Source: Vulcanimicrobiota bacterium (lineage in GTDB: Bacteria; Vulcanimicrobiota; Vulcanimicrobiia; Vulcanimicrobiales; Vulcanimicrobiaceae). Taken from it: a stretch of DNA of 32,817 bases. The position numbers and the translations under genes were made by a program. The stretch is from positions 1 through 32,817 of the forward strand of contig JABEUX010000169.1 in NCBI GenBank assembly GCA_013044185.1, read 5' to 3'. Position 1 is the first letter of the stretch; each line of letters opens with the position of its first letter. Below are positions 23,334 through 32,817 of this stretch, one piece after another. Under the pieces are notes generated by a model, which saw nothing but the letters and a program-made list of their open reading frames with translations, was not told the DNA's origin and did not search any database.

Positions 23334-24102
23334 TCGGTACAAGAGCGCCGGCCACGGACTTTCTCCCGTCGACGACCACCGGCGTCGATGGAGCGCGAAG
23401 GTCGATCGCTCGTACCCTTCCCCAGCTCGCGCGTAACCGTTTTTCGAGAGCGCGGAGCTCTGCAAATTTCCGATCGAGATGGGTTCCGTCACCGATATAG
23501 ACGAGCGTTCCGTCAGCGAGTACGCCGCGATCCTCGCCATAACGGTCGTGAGAGAGCGCTGCGATCCGTACGTCGGCGGCATCTGCGAGGCGCAGAACGG
23601 AGAGCAGTCGCATCGTCATCGATCTCGCGGGGATGCGGCGCTCGGCACAGGTTCTCCGCTTGGTCAGCACGGCCGGAAGCGCACGATCCTTCCGAAGCGC
23701 CGGAAAGAGAAATCCGCGGCGGTCTACGACGCAGGGGCCGTCCCCGGCGACGAGCCGTGCCACCGGCGTACGCTCGCGAATGACGATCGATAGACGATTC
23801 GGTAGATAACGGTGCACTGCAACGTGCGCGATCGCGCGCATCCGCAGCAGACGTGCGGAGATACCGGCCGATGACTGAAGCCAGATATTGATTCGTGGAT
23901 CGATTGAGGCAGCCTCGAGGATGCGCGCTTTCGATACGCGCTCGTTCCCGACGACCGTAATCCTCCCGGGACGGAATCCCGGCCACGAGGCGGCCCAGGC
24001 GAAGCCCGCACCCAAAAGGAGCGCGGCGACGAACGCCACGAGGGCGAATGGGCGGAGCCGCGAACTGCGCCCGCGCCGTCGCCCAGTGCGTTCGCCCTTC
24101 AT
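23185..24102 (-). CDS. ftsQ: Cell division protein FtsQ (DivIB), with odd C-terminal tail
   Basis: The product is 305 aa as open. It has a short basic cytoplasmic N-terminus (MKGERTGRRRGRSSRLR), one membrane helix (~19-38), a POTRA domain beginning at FRPGRITVVGNERVSKARILEAASI and running to RLSIVIRERTPVARL, then the FtsQ beta domain (GFLFPALRK... to APSTPVVVDGRKSVAGALVP). The recognisable fold ends near residue 257. The last ~49 residues (GRDRRVPHHSPVKTSSSRLRG...) are Ser/Arg-rich, read antisense to the small secreted gene, and look non-native. The start ATG overlaps the HAD gene stop by 4 nt (ATGA), so ftsQ is the last gene of the dnaE-his operon. It recruits the FtsL/FtsB and FtsW/FtsI septal complex at the membrane. 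Confidence 0.88.
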   Translation of the reverse strand: MKGERTGRRRGRSSRLRPFALVAFVAALLLGAGFAWAASWPGFRPGRITVVGNERVSKARILEAASIDPRINIWLQSSAGISARLLRMRAIAHVAVHRYLPNRLSIVIRERTPVARLVAGDGPCVVDRRGFLFPALRKDRALPAVLTKRRTCAERRIPARSMTMRLLSVLRLADAADVRIAALSHDRYGEDRGVLADGTLVYIGDGTHLDRKFAELRALEKRLRASWGRVRAIDLRAPSTPVVVDGRKSVAGALVPINATKGRDRRVPHHSPVKTSSSRLRGASKNQSSGARQRASSPNRSASSP

Positions 24103-24896
24103 CGAAGCACGAACCGTTCGAGCGCATCACAAACCCCGTCGTCGTCGACAGCGCCGACTACCGCATCGGCGCGCTCGCGCACTTCGACCGGTGCGTTGCC
24201 CATGGCCACGCCGATGCCCGCACGCTCGATGATCGGAAGATCGTTCCACGAGTCGCCGATCGCGAGCACCCGCTCCATAGGGATCCCCAACGCTTGCGCG
24301 ACGAACTGCAAGGCGATCCCTTTGTCGACGGTGGGGTCGAGCATCTCGACGAACTCCGGATAGCTCCGCGTGATATAGAGTCGTTCGCCAAAACGCCGTC
24401 GCGCTCGGAGCTCTATCTCTGCGGCGATATCCGGATCCGCCACGATAACGGCCTTGGTCGCGCTACGATTTGCAAACCGCTCGCGTATCGGCCCGACGAT
24501 AGGCGCGAAACCGGCTAACGATGCATAGAGCTCGGCGAAGCGATTGTTCCGTTCGCAGTAATAGCGGTCTTCGGCGTAGAGCTGCAAGTGCAGATCCTCC
24601 GAATCGAATTCGTCGAGAATCTCTCGCACGAGATCCGACGCGATCGGTCGATCGAGCAGGCGCCGCTCGCTCTCGGTATCGACGACCCACGCACCTTGAT
24701 AACAAATGGTCGGCGCGCCCAGCCCCAGTTCCCGTACGAAGGGAGCGGCAGCCCGGAACATTCGACCGGTGACGATGCAACCCGCCGTTCCCTGTGCGAG
24801 CATCGCGGCCACGCACGCGCGGACTCGGCGTGAGAGCTTCGTCTCGCGCCCTACCAGCGTGCCGTCGAGATCGAAGGCCACCAATGCAACGCTCAC
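24099..24896 (-). CDS. HAD-superfamily (Cof/IIB-type) hydrolase
   Basis: The product is 265 aa. The haloacid dehalogenase motifs are complete: motif I DLDGTL (nucleophile Asp), motif II TGR (as VTGRM), motif III Lys in VDKGIAL, motif IV GDSWNDLPI. A large C2-type cap lies between motifs II and III. This Cof-like subgroup mostly dephosphorylates sugar phosphates and nucleotides or flavin precursors. The start is a GTG overlapping the hisD stop by 4 nt (GTGA), and its TGA overlaps the ftsQ ATG. Its place directly after hisD allows the idea that it supplies histidinol-phosphate phosphatase activity, but known HAD-type histidinol phosphatases belong to another subgroup, so this is speculative. 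Confidence 0.88.
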   Translation of the reverse strand: MSVALVAFDLDGTLVGRETKLSRRVRACVAAMLAQGTAGCIVTGRMFRAAAPFVRELGLGAPTICYQGAWVVDTESERRLLDRPIASDLVREILDEFDSEDLHLQLYAEDRYYCERNNRFAELYASLAGFAPIVGPIRERFANRSATKAVIVADPDIAAEIELRARRRFGERLYITRSYPEFVEMLDPTVDKGIALQFVAQALGIPMERVLAIGDSWNDLPIIERAGIGVAMGNAPVEVRERADAVVGAVDDDGVCDALERFVLR

Positions 24897-26179
24897 GGTT
24901 TCATCCTCAGGCGCGCGCTTTGCGCGTGCGCGTCGAGCCCTTCAAAGGATGCGAACGCTGCAATCGCGGCGGCATCGCCGTGCATGCGTTCCGATGAATT
25001 CCGCACGACGCTATAGCTTCTCGTAAAATCCGCGAGCGAGAGCCCCGATGCAAAGCGAGCCGATCCCGACGTCGGCAGGACGTGGTTGGTTCCGGCGAGA
25101 TAGTCGCCGCATGCAACCGGCGTCGCAGATCCGACGAATACCGCGCCGACGCAGCGCAGGTGCGAGAGATAGAATTCCGGCTCCGCGACCTGCAGGCTCA
25201 AATGTTCGGGCGCAAATGCCGCGATCGTCGCGGCGATCTCTCCCTTCGAACGCGCCTCGATGAAGAAGCCGCCGCGCTCGAGTGCCGCGGCGATCGTCGC
25301 GCCGCGCGGTAATCGAGCGACGTCGAGTGCCTGGAGCAATTGCGCGCAACTCTCTAACAGCTCGAACGAATCGCTGACGACCGCAACGCGCGCCTCCGCA
25401 TCGTGCTCCGCCTGCGCCAGCAGTTCGGAGACGACGAGCTCCGAGGAAGCCGCTGCGTCGGCGACCACCAGTACCTCCGAGGGCCCGGCGAGTCCGTCGA
25501 TGCCAACCATACCGAAAACTTGGCGTTTCGCCTCGGTCACATACGAATTCCCCGGGCCGACGATCTTATCGACCGCCGCGATGCTCGCCGTGCCGAAGGC
25601 CGCCGCGGCGATCGCTTGCGCGCCGCCGACGGCGTAGAGTTCGTCTACCTCGCAGAGACTCGCTGCAAACAACACCGCCGGATGCACGCGTCCGTCGCCC
25701 TGCGGCGGCGTAAGGACGATCGTGCGCCGCACGCCGGCGAGCTTTGCAGGTAACGCGCCCATGAGCACCGAGGAGGGCAGTGCGGCGCTCCCTCCGGGAG
25801 CGTAGACCGCAACCGATCCCAGCGGCTCGCGTCGAAACGCATATTCCGTGCCGTCGTCGCTACGATATGCGATATCCTCGGCGCGCTGACGACGATGAAA
25901 ATCGACGATACGATCCCGAGCGCGTTCGATCGCAGCCGCAACCTCCTCTTGCATCGCTCCGCGCGCAACCGTCGGCATCGGAATCGGAACGCGCAAGTGC
26001 GTCAGGCGATACTCCGGAGCGTCGAAGCGCTGCGAATACTCGAGGATCGCGCGATCGCCTCTCGATTCGACGTCGGTGAGAATAGCGGCAACGCGAGCGA
26101 CTATTCCGGGATCGGGTCTCCATCCGCGCCGCAGAACCGCGGCCATGCCGATTGGGTCGTCGGCGCGCACGAACCTCAT
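24893..26179 (-). CDS. hisD: Histidinol dehydrogenase
   Basis: The product is a 428-aa Zn enzyme performing the last two oxidations from histidinol to histidine with NAD. Visible landmarks are VAVYAPGGSAALPSSVLMGALPAK, the signature VDKIVGPGNSYVTEAKRQVFGMVGIDGLAGPSEVLVVAD, Zn ligands Q and H in LLAQAEHDAEA, the catalytic pair E-H in FAPEHLSLQV, D in CGDYLAGTNHVLPT, and the final His in GLDAHAQSARLR. Length is normal. The ATG at 26179 overlaps the hisG TGA by 4 nt. Together with hisZ and hisG this gives a partial histidine operon; the other his genes are not in the window. Confidence 0.96.
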   Translation of the reverse strand: MRFVRADDPIGMAAVLRRGWRPDPGIVARVAAILTDVESRGDRAILEYSQRFDAPEYRLTHLRVPIPMPTVARGAMQEEVAAAIERARDRIVDFHRRQRAEDIAYRSDDGTEYAFRREPLGSVAVYAPGGSAALPSSVLMGALPAKLAGVRRTIVLTPPQGDGRVHPAVLFAASLCEVDELYAVGGAQAIAAAAFGTASIAAVDKIVGPGNSYVTEAKRQVFGMVGIDGLAGPSEVLVVADAAASSELVVSELLAQAEHDAEARVAVVSDSFELLESCAQLLQALDVARLPRGATIAAALERGGFFIEARSKGEIAATIAAFAPEHLSLQVAEPEFYLSHLRCVGAVFVGSATPVACGDYLAGTNHVLPTSGSARFASGLSLADFTRSYSVVRNSSERMHGDAAAIAAFASFEGLDAHAQSARLRMKP

Positions 26180-26811
26180 ACCCCCTGCTTCCTCTTCAGG
26201 CGATCGCAGAGTGCGGAAAGGCGAGCGTACTTGCTCCGATAGGCGACCGGATTGAGCACGAAGCGTGCCGTCGATCGAGCTATGTCGTCAACGACCACCA
26301 TATCGTGTTCGCGGAGCGTACTCCCCGTCGCAACTAAATCGACGATAACGTCGGCGAGACCGACGATCGGTGCGAGTTCGACCGATCCATGTAATGCGAT
26401 AATTTCACAAGGAATATCGCGCTCCGAAAAATATTGCGTTGCCATGCGTTTAAATTTCGTCGCTACGCGCAAAAACGTCGGATAGCGTGCGCCTTCGTGA
26501 AATCCATCGGCGCGACGAGCGGCAACGACGAGGCGACATGCGCCGAATTCGAGATCGACTGCCTCGCTCACCGAGCGCTCGCTCTCCCAGAGCGTATCTT
26601 TCCCAACGATGCCACAATCTGCAGCCCCGAATTCCACGTATGCGGGCACGTCGGTGGGGCGCAACAATAACAGCTCCGCCGAGCCATCGGTGCTCGTCAT
26701 CGTCAGCCGACGCCCCGGATCGCTCGGAATTCCGATACCGATCGCTGCGAGCACCGCTGCACTCTCTTCATAAAGGCTGCCCTTCGGAAGCGCGATCGTG
26801 AGCGAGCTCAC
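26176..26811 (-). CDS. hisG: ATP phosphoribosyltransferase, short form (catalytic subunit)
   Basis: The product is 211 aa. It condenses ATP and PRPP, the first and committed step of histidine synthesis. It begins [26 protein letters not shown]. It contains AADCGIVGKDTLWE and the PRPP-binding segment GLADVIVDLVATGSTLREHDMVVVDDI. It lacks the C-terminal ACT-like regulatory domain of the ~300-aa long form, so it should need HisZ, which is the gene immediately upstream. The start is a GTG (26811) overlapping the hisZ stop by 4 nt (GTGA), which would couple equal synthesis of the two subunits. Confidence 0.96.
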   Translation of the reverse strand: MSSLTIALPKGSLYEESAAVLAAIGIGIPSDPGRRLTMTSTDGSAELLLLRPTDVPAYVEFGAADCGIVGKDTLWESERSVSEAVDLEFGACRLVVAARRADGFHEGARYPTFLRVATKFKRMATQYFSERDIPCEIIALHGSVELAPIVGLADVIVDLVATGSTLREHDMVVVDDIARSTARFVLNPVAYRSKYARLSALCDRLKRKQGV

Positions 26812-28004
26812 AGCGGCGCCCGTTCGTCGGGTTCCAAGAGGATCTCTTCGACATCATCGCCGCGCGCGATGAGGACGCGAGGAATCGCCTTATGCCGAGC
26901 GTAGGCGATCGCCGCAGTGCGATCGAGTCCGCGTACGTCGACGCGGACGCGACGACCGCTCGCGCGCTCGGCCATCGCCACGCGGTCGGAGCCGACAACG
27001 AAGACGTCGACTTCGCGGCTGTGGCGTTCGCCGATGCGGCGCCGTTCGAGTGCGAGCAAAATGCGTTCGACTCCGACCATCCAGCCGACGGCCGGAACGT
27101 CGTATCCAAAGCGCGGGAGCAGCGCATCATAACGACCGCCCCCGCAGAGCGAGAACCCCAGATCGCCCAGAAAGCCTTCGAAAACGAAACCGGTATAGTA
27201 TTCGAGATCCCGCAAGAGTGCCGGATCGATGGCGATGCGTTCCTCGAAGCCGAGCTGGGCGCCGCGCGCGAGTATCCGTTCCAGGCGATAGATCGCGGCC
27301 TGTGCCTCCGGATTTGGGGCGAGTTCGCGTGCTATCGCGAGCACCTCGTCGGTTCCGCGCGTGACGACCAGGCGACGCAAGAGCGCGTAATGATCCGTGC
27401 GAACGCCGTCGCGCAACGCAAAGCAGTCGAGATCGACGAGATTCCGCGCTGCGATTGCCTCCTTCCAGGATCGCGCTGCCGCAGCGGAGATACGGAGCGT
27501 CACCAGCGCTCCATCGACGATCGCCGAATCATTAATATCGAATTGAGCGTCCGAGAGTCCTACGGCGTCGAGCGTCTCGATCGCCATAAAGAGCGCTTCC
27601 GCGTCGGCATCGGCACCGGCCGCGCCGATCAATTCCGCGCCGGCTTGCGTAAATTCGCGCATCCGCCCAAGCTGCGGTTCTTCGTAACGATAGGCAGGTG
27701 CGATATACGACAAGCGAATTGGAAGGCTCGCGTTACGCAACCGAGTGGAGACGACCCGTGCGATCGGGGTCGTCATCTCCGTACGCAGGGCCAACTCTTC
27801 TCCGAGCGGATCGCTGAAGCGAAACGTTTGTCGCATGAGTTTTTCCCCTAACCCACGCTCGAGCGACTCGTAGCTTTCGAAGGTCGGGGTTAAAATACGG
27901 GCATAGGACCATCGGTCGAAAACGACGGCAACGCGATCCTCGACGCTCTGCTTAAACGCAAATTCTTGCGGTAGCCAATCTCGAACTCCGGGTGGAAGCC
28001 TCAT
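26808..28004 (-). CDS. hisZ: ATP phosphoribosyltransferase regulatory subunit HisZ
   Basis: The product is a 398-aa paralogue of class II histidyl-tRNA synthetase. It begins [21 protein letters not shown], and class II motifs are seen as [15 protein letters not shown] and [23 protein letters not shown]. Later come [13 protein letters not shown] and [15 protein letters not shown]. The anticodon-binding domain is short and atypical compared with HisS. This, plus adjacency to short-form hisG, favours HisZ over HisS. It binds histidine for feedback control of the HisG-HisZ complex. The ATG at 28004 has GAGGA about 5 nt upstream and lies 11 nt after the dnaE stop. Confidence 0.92.
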   Translation of the reverse strand: MRLPPGVRDWLPQEFAFKQSVEDRVAVVFDRWSYARILTPTFESYESLERGLGEKLMRQTFRFSDPLGEELALRTEMTTPIARVVSTRLRNASLPIRLSYIAPAYRYEEPQLGRMREFTQAGAELIGAAGADADAEALFMAIETLDAVGLSDAQFDINDSAIVDGALVTLRISAAAARSWKEAIAARNLVDLDCFALRDGVRTDHYALLRRLVVTRGTDEVLAIARELAPNPEAQAAIYRLERILARGAQLGFEERIAIDPALLRDLEYYTGFVFEGFLGDLGFSLCGGGRYDALLPRFGYDVPAVGWMVGVERILLALERRRIGERHSREVDVFVVGSDRVAMAERASGRRVRVDVRGLDRTAAIAYARHKAIPRVLIARGDDVEEILLEPDERAPL

Positions 28005-28015
28005 ACGGTTCCTCG

Positions 28016-31456
<3,441 letters not shown>

Positions 31457-31519
31457 CCTATACAAATCCTTAACACGCGTTCCCTAAACTTCTACAGATG
31501 CCTGACGTAACCTTAATAG

Positions 31520-32683
31520 ATGGAGAGTAGCCTCTCCCCCGGCGAGGCTGGGAGCGTTTTGCCATCCTCCGACCCCGAGGCCCTAGCCGAGGAGGTTGCT
31601 CGTTTGCGTTCTCGGCTCGCCATGGTCGAAGCCGAGAGAGATGAATACGCCGCACAGAACGCGGAACTCTTTGTCCTGCAACAAGTTTTCACGACGCTGA
31701 ACTCAACGCTCGAGATCAACGATATTCTTTCGACGGTCATGCGCGGCGTTACGGAGGCCCTCCGCTTCAAGCGCGTCATTCTCTTCGATGCAATCGACGG
31801 TGGTAGCCTCATCCGACGGCTCGAATGCGACGGATCGGGCACCGTGTTGCATGCGGCGGATCCTCGCGAATATCGCACTCCATCGACGATGGACGATCTC
31901 GTCACACGCAGCGTCGAACTTGCTTTTGGGAACGAAGGCGACCCGGATCGGCCGCTCGAGGATGGACACGGCCCGTACTGTGCCGTGCCGCTGATCGCTC
32001 GCGAAGTCGTTCGCGGCATCCTCTATGCCGATTCGCCGCCGGGGGAGGATATCTCCGAGAACCAACTGCGCATGATGCTCGATTTTGCCTCGCAGGCCGC
32101 CGTCGCGGTGGAGAACGCGCGCCTGCATGAAGAGACGCGCCGGTTACTTGAGGAATCCCAGCGCCTCGCGCTCACCGATAGCCTTACCGGTATTCCTAAC
32201 CGCCGCGCGCTCAACGAGATGCTCGACCGAGAACTCCATACCTCCGAGCGCTACGACACCCCCTTCGCCTTCGTCATTCTCGACCTCGACGACCTCAAGA
32301 AGATCAACGATACCGGTGGGCACGGGCTCGGAGATCTCGCGCTCAAACGCTTCGCCCAGGTTCTCAAAAAGAACGCTCGGAAGGGAGATATCGTCGCCCG
32401 ATATGCCGGCGACGAGTTCGTCCTGGTGATGGCTCAAAGCGATCGCGAGCACGCTCAGCAGGGCGTCCAGCGTATGTTGGCGGCGATGCGCCGGAGCGGC
32501 CTCTCCACCTCGATCGGCGTCTCGATGTTTCCGACCGATGGCGTCGAGGGGCAGACGCTCTTCCATGCAGCCGACGAGGCGCTCTACAAGGCCAAGCAAC
32601 GCGGAAAGAACTGCTTCGTTTTCTACGAGCGCAAGAAGGCCATCGAGAGCGAGAGCGCGGCCTCGACCGACACCGCGCCGTAG
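31520..32683 (+). CDS. GAF-GGDEF diguanylate cyclase
   Basis: The product is a 387-aa cytosolic protein. A predicted coiled coil (PEALAEEVARLRSRLAMVEAERDEYAAQNAEL) leads into a GAF sensor (~50-205, from LQQVFTTLNSTLEINDIL to ASQAAVAVENARL). A linker helix then leads to the GGDEF domain (~215-370). The active-site signature is AGDEF (RYAGDEFVLVM), a common active variant. The autoinhibitory I-site RxxD is present as RKGD, five residues before it. The metal region is DLDDLKKINDTGGHGLGD. It should make c-di-GMP under GAF control with product inhibition. ATG 31520 has no obvious Shine-Dalgarno sequence and shares a 63-bp divergent region with dnaE. Confidence 0.93.
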   Translation: MESSLSPGEAGSVLPSSDPEALAEEVARLRSRLAMVEAERDEYAAQNAELFVLQQVFTTLNSTLEINDILSTVMRGVTEALRFKRVILFDAIDGGSLIRRLECDGSGTVLHAADPREYRTPSTMDDLVTRSVELAFGNEGDPDRPLEDGHGPYCAVPLIAREVVRGILYADSPPGEDISENQLRMMLDFASQAAVAVENARLHEETRRLLEESQRLALTDSLTGIPNRRALNEMLDRELHTSERYDTPFAFVILDLDDLKKINDTGGHGLGDLALKRFAQVLKKNARKGDIVARYAGDEFVLVMAQSDREHAQQGVQRMLAAMRRSGLSTSIGVSMFPTDGVEGQTLFHAADEALYKAKQRGKNCFVFYERKKAIESESAASTDTAP

Positions 32684-32773
32684 CTGGCCCTTTCCTCCCG
32701 ACCAAGGTCGTGGGGCCCGTGCGCTGCGCGGAGGTATACAAAGAAGCAAACGCCTCTCCCCGGAAAGGTCAAC

Positions 32774-32817
32774 GTGATCAAGCACGACGTCGTCGTCATC
32801 GGTGGCGGTCTCGCGGG
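32774..32817 (+). CDS. Flavoprotein N-terminus, probably succinate dehydrogenase flavoprotein subunit (partial)
   Basis: Only the first 14 complete codons are in the window: a GTG start preceded by GGAAAGG about 5 nt upstream, then IKHDVVVIGGGLAG. This is the dinucleotide-binding GxGxxG motif of an FAD enzyme. The form M-I-K-H-D-V-V-V-I-G-G-G-L-A-G is typical of SdhA/FrdA proteins, but many FAD oxidoreductases begin similarly. The 90 bp between the diguanylate cyclase stop and this start contain no recognised motif. The gene runs off the right edge. Confidence 0.6.
   Translation, partial: MIKHDVVVIGGGLA

Noticed and set aside
20799-23340. Mobile element as the cause of the chemoreceptor insertion
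   Set aside because: No transposase, integrase, flanking direct repeats or terminal inverted repeats could be seen at the edges.
26892-27851. 319-aa plus-strand ORF inside hisZ
   Set aside because: Antisense to a recognised gene, and low-information Arg/Asp/Glu-rich translation.
26808-28004. Histidyl-tRNA synthetase (hisS)
   Set aside because: Class II core is present, but the atypical C-terminus and 4-nt overlap with short-form hisG favour HisZ.

Overview
The window is a gene-dense stretch of a bacterial chromosome with roughly 60 % G+C. No rRNA, tRNA, CRISPR array or transposase is visible and no gene-free gap exceeds 300 bases. GTG and TTG starts are common, genes often overlap by 4 nt (ATGA/GTGA), and short-form HisG occurs with HisZ. 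ThyX replaces ThyA, FtsQ/FtsA/FtsZ are present, and HPPD, homogentisate dioxygenase and fumarylacetoacetase are clustered. Together these suggest an uncultivated, probably aerobic lineage such as Candidatus Eremiobacterota (WPS-2). That placement is an inference from gene content and style, not a phylogeny. Layout. (1) 1-1.1 kb: a Met-rich secreted protein of unknown function on the minus strand. (2) 1.2-8.4 kb: a tyrosine/homogentisate catabolism locus. CDGSH protein plus hmgA run rightward. The fumarylacetoacetase gene, translationally coupled to an unrecognised 310-aa protein, runs leftward. HPPD, deoC and an aldehyde dehydrogenase run rightward from a 64-bp divergent control region. No GST-type maleylacetoacetate isomerase is present, so the coupled unknown protein is the best local candidate for that missing step. 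(3) 8.4-12.5 kb: the same rightward run continues into a PAS/GAF/GGDEF/EAL c-di-GMP protein and an EgtB/OvoA/SenA-like non-heme iron enzyme. (4) 12.6-17.7 kb: isocitrate dehydrogenase, a heavily decayed BtuF-like binding-protein pseudogene, a histidine-phosphatase-family enzyme (minus), a catalytically incomplete short aldehyde dehydrogenase, a class II aldolase and a stand-alone EAL phosphodiesterase. (5) 17.7-20.8 kb: ftsA-ftsZ-thyX on the minus strand. (6) 20.9-23.3 kb: a plus-strand chemoreceptor and a small secreted protein, wedged between ftsA and ftsQ. (7) 23.2-31.5 kb: a tight minus-strand operon dnaE-hisZ-hisG-hisD-HAD phosphatase-ftsQ, in which every junction after hisZ is a 4-nt overlap. 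(8) 31.5-32.8 kb: a GAF-GGDEF diguanylate cyclase and the first codons of a flavoprotein, probably SdhA. How the genes fit together: HPPD and HmgA open the tyrosine ring and FAH yields fumarate and acetoacetate. DeoC plus ALDH would turn deoxyribose 5-phosphate into glyceraldehyde 3-phosphate and acetate. ICD and the likely SDH are TCA-cycle steps. Three c-di-GMP enzymes and a chemoreceptor add signalling. The most unusual points are the coupled unknown gene in the tyrosine locus, the EgtB-like enzyme in a c-di-GMP operon, the short ALDH pseudoenzyme, the serially deleted btuF remnant, and the ftsQ/ftsA split with an antisense-overlapping FtsQ tail.
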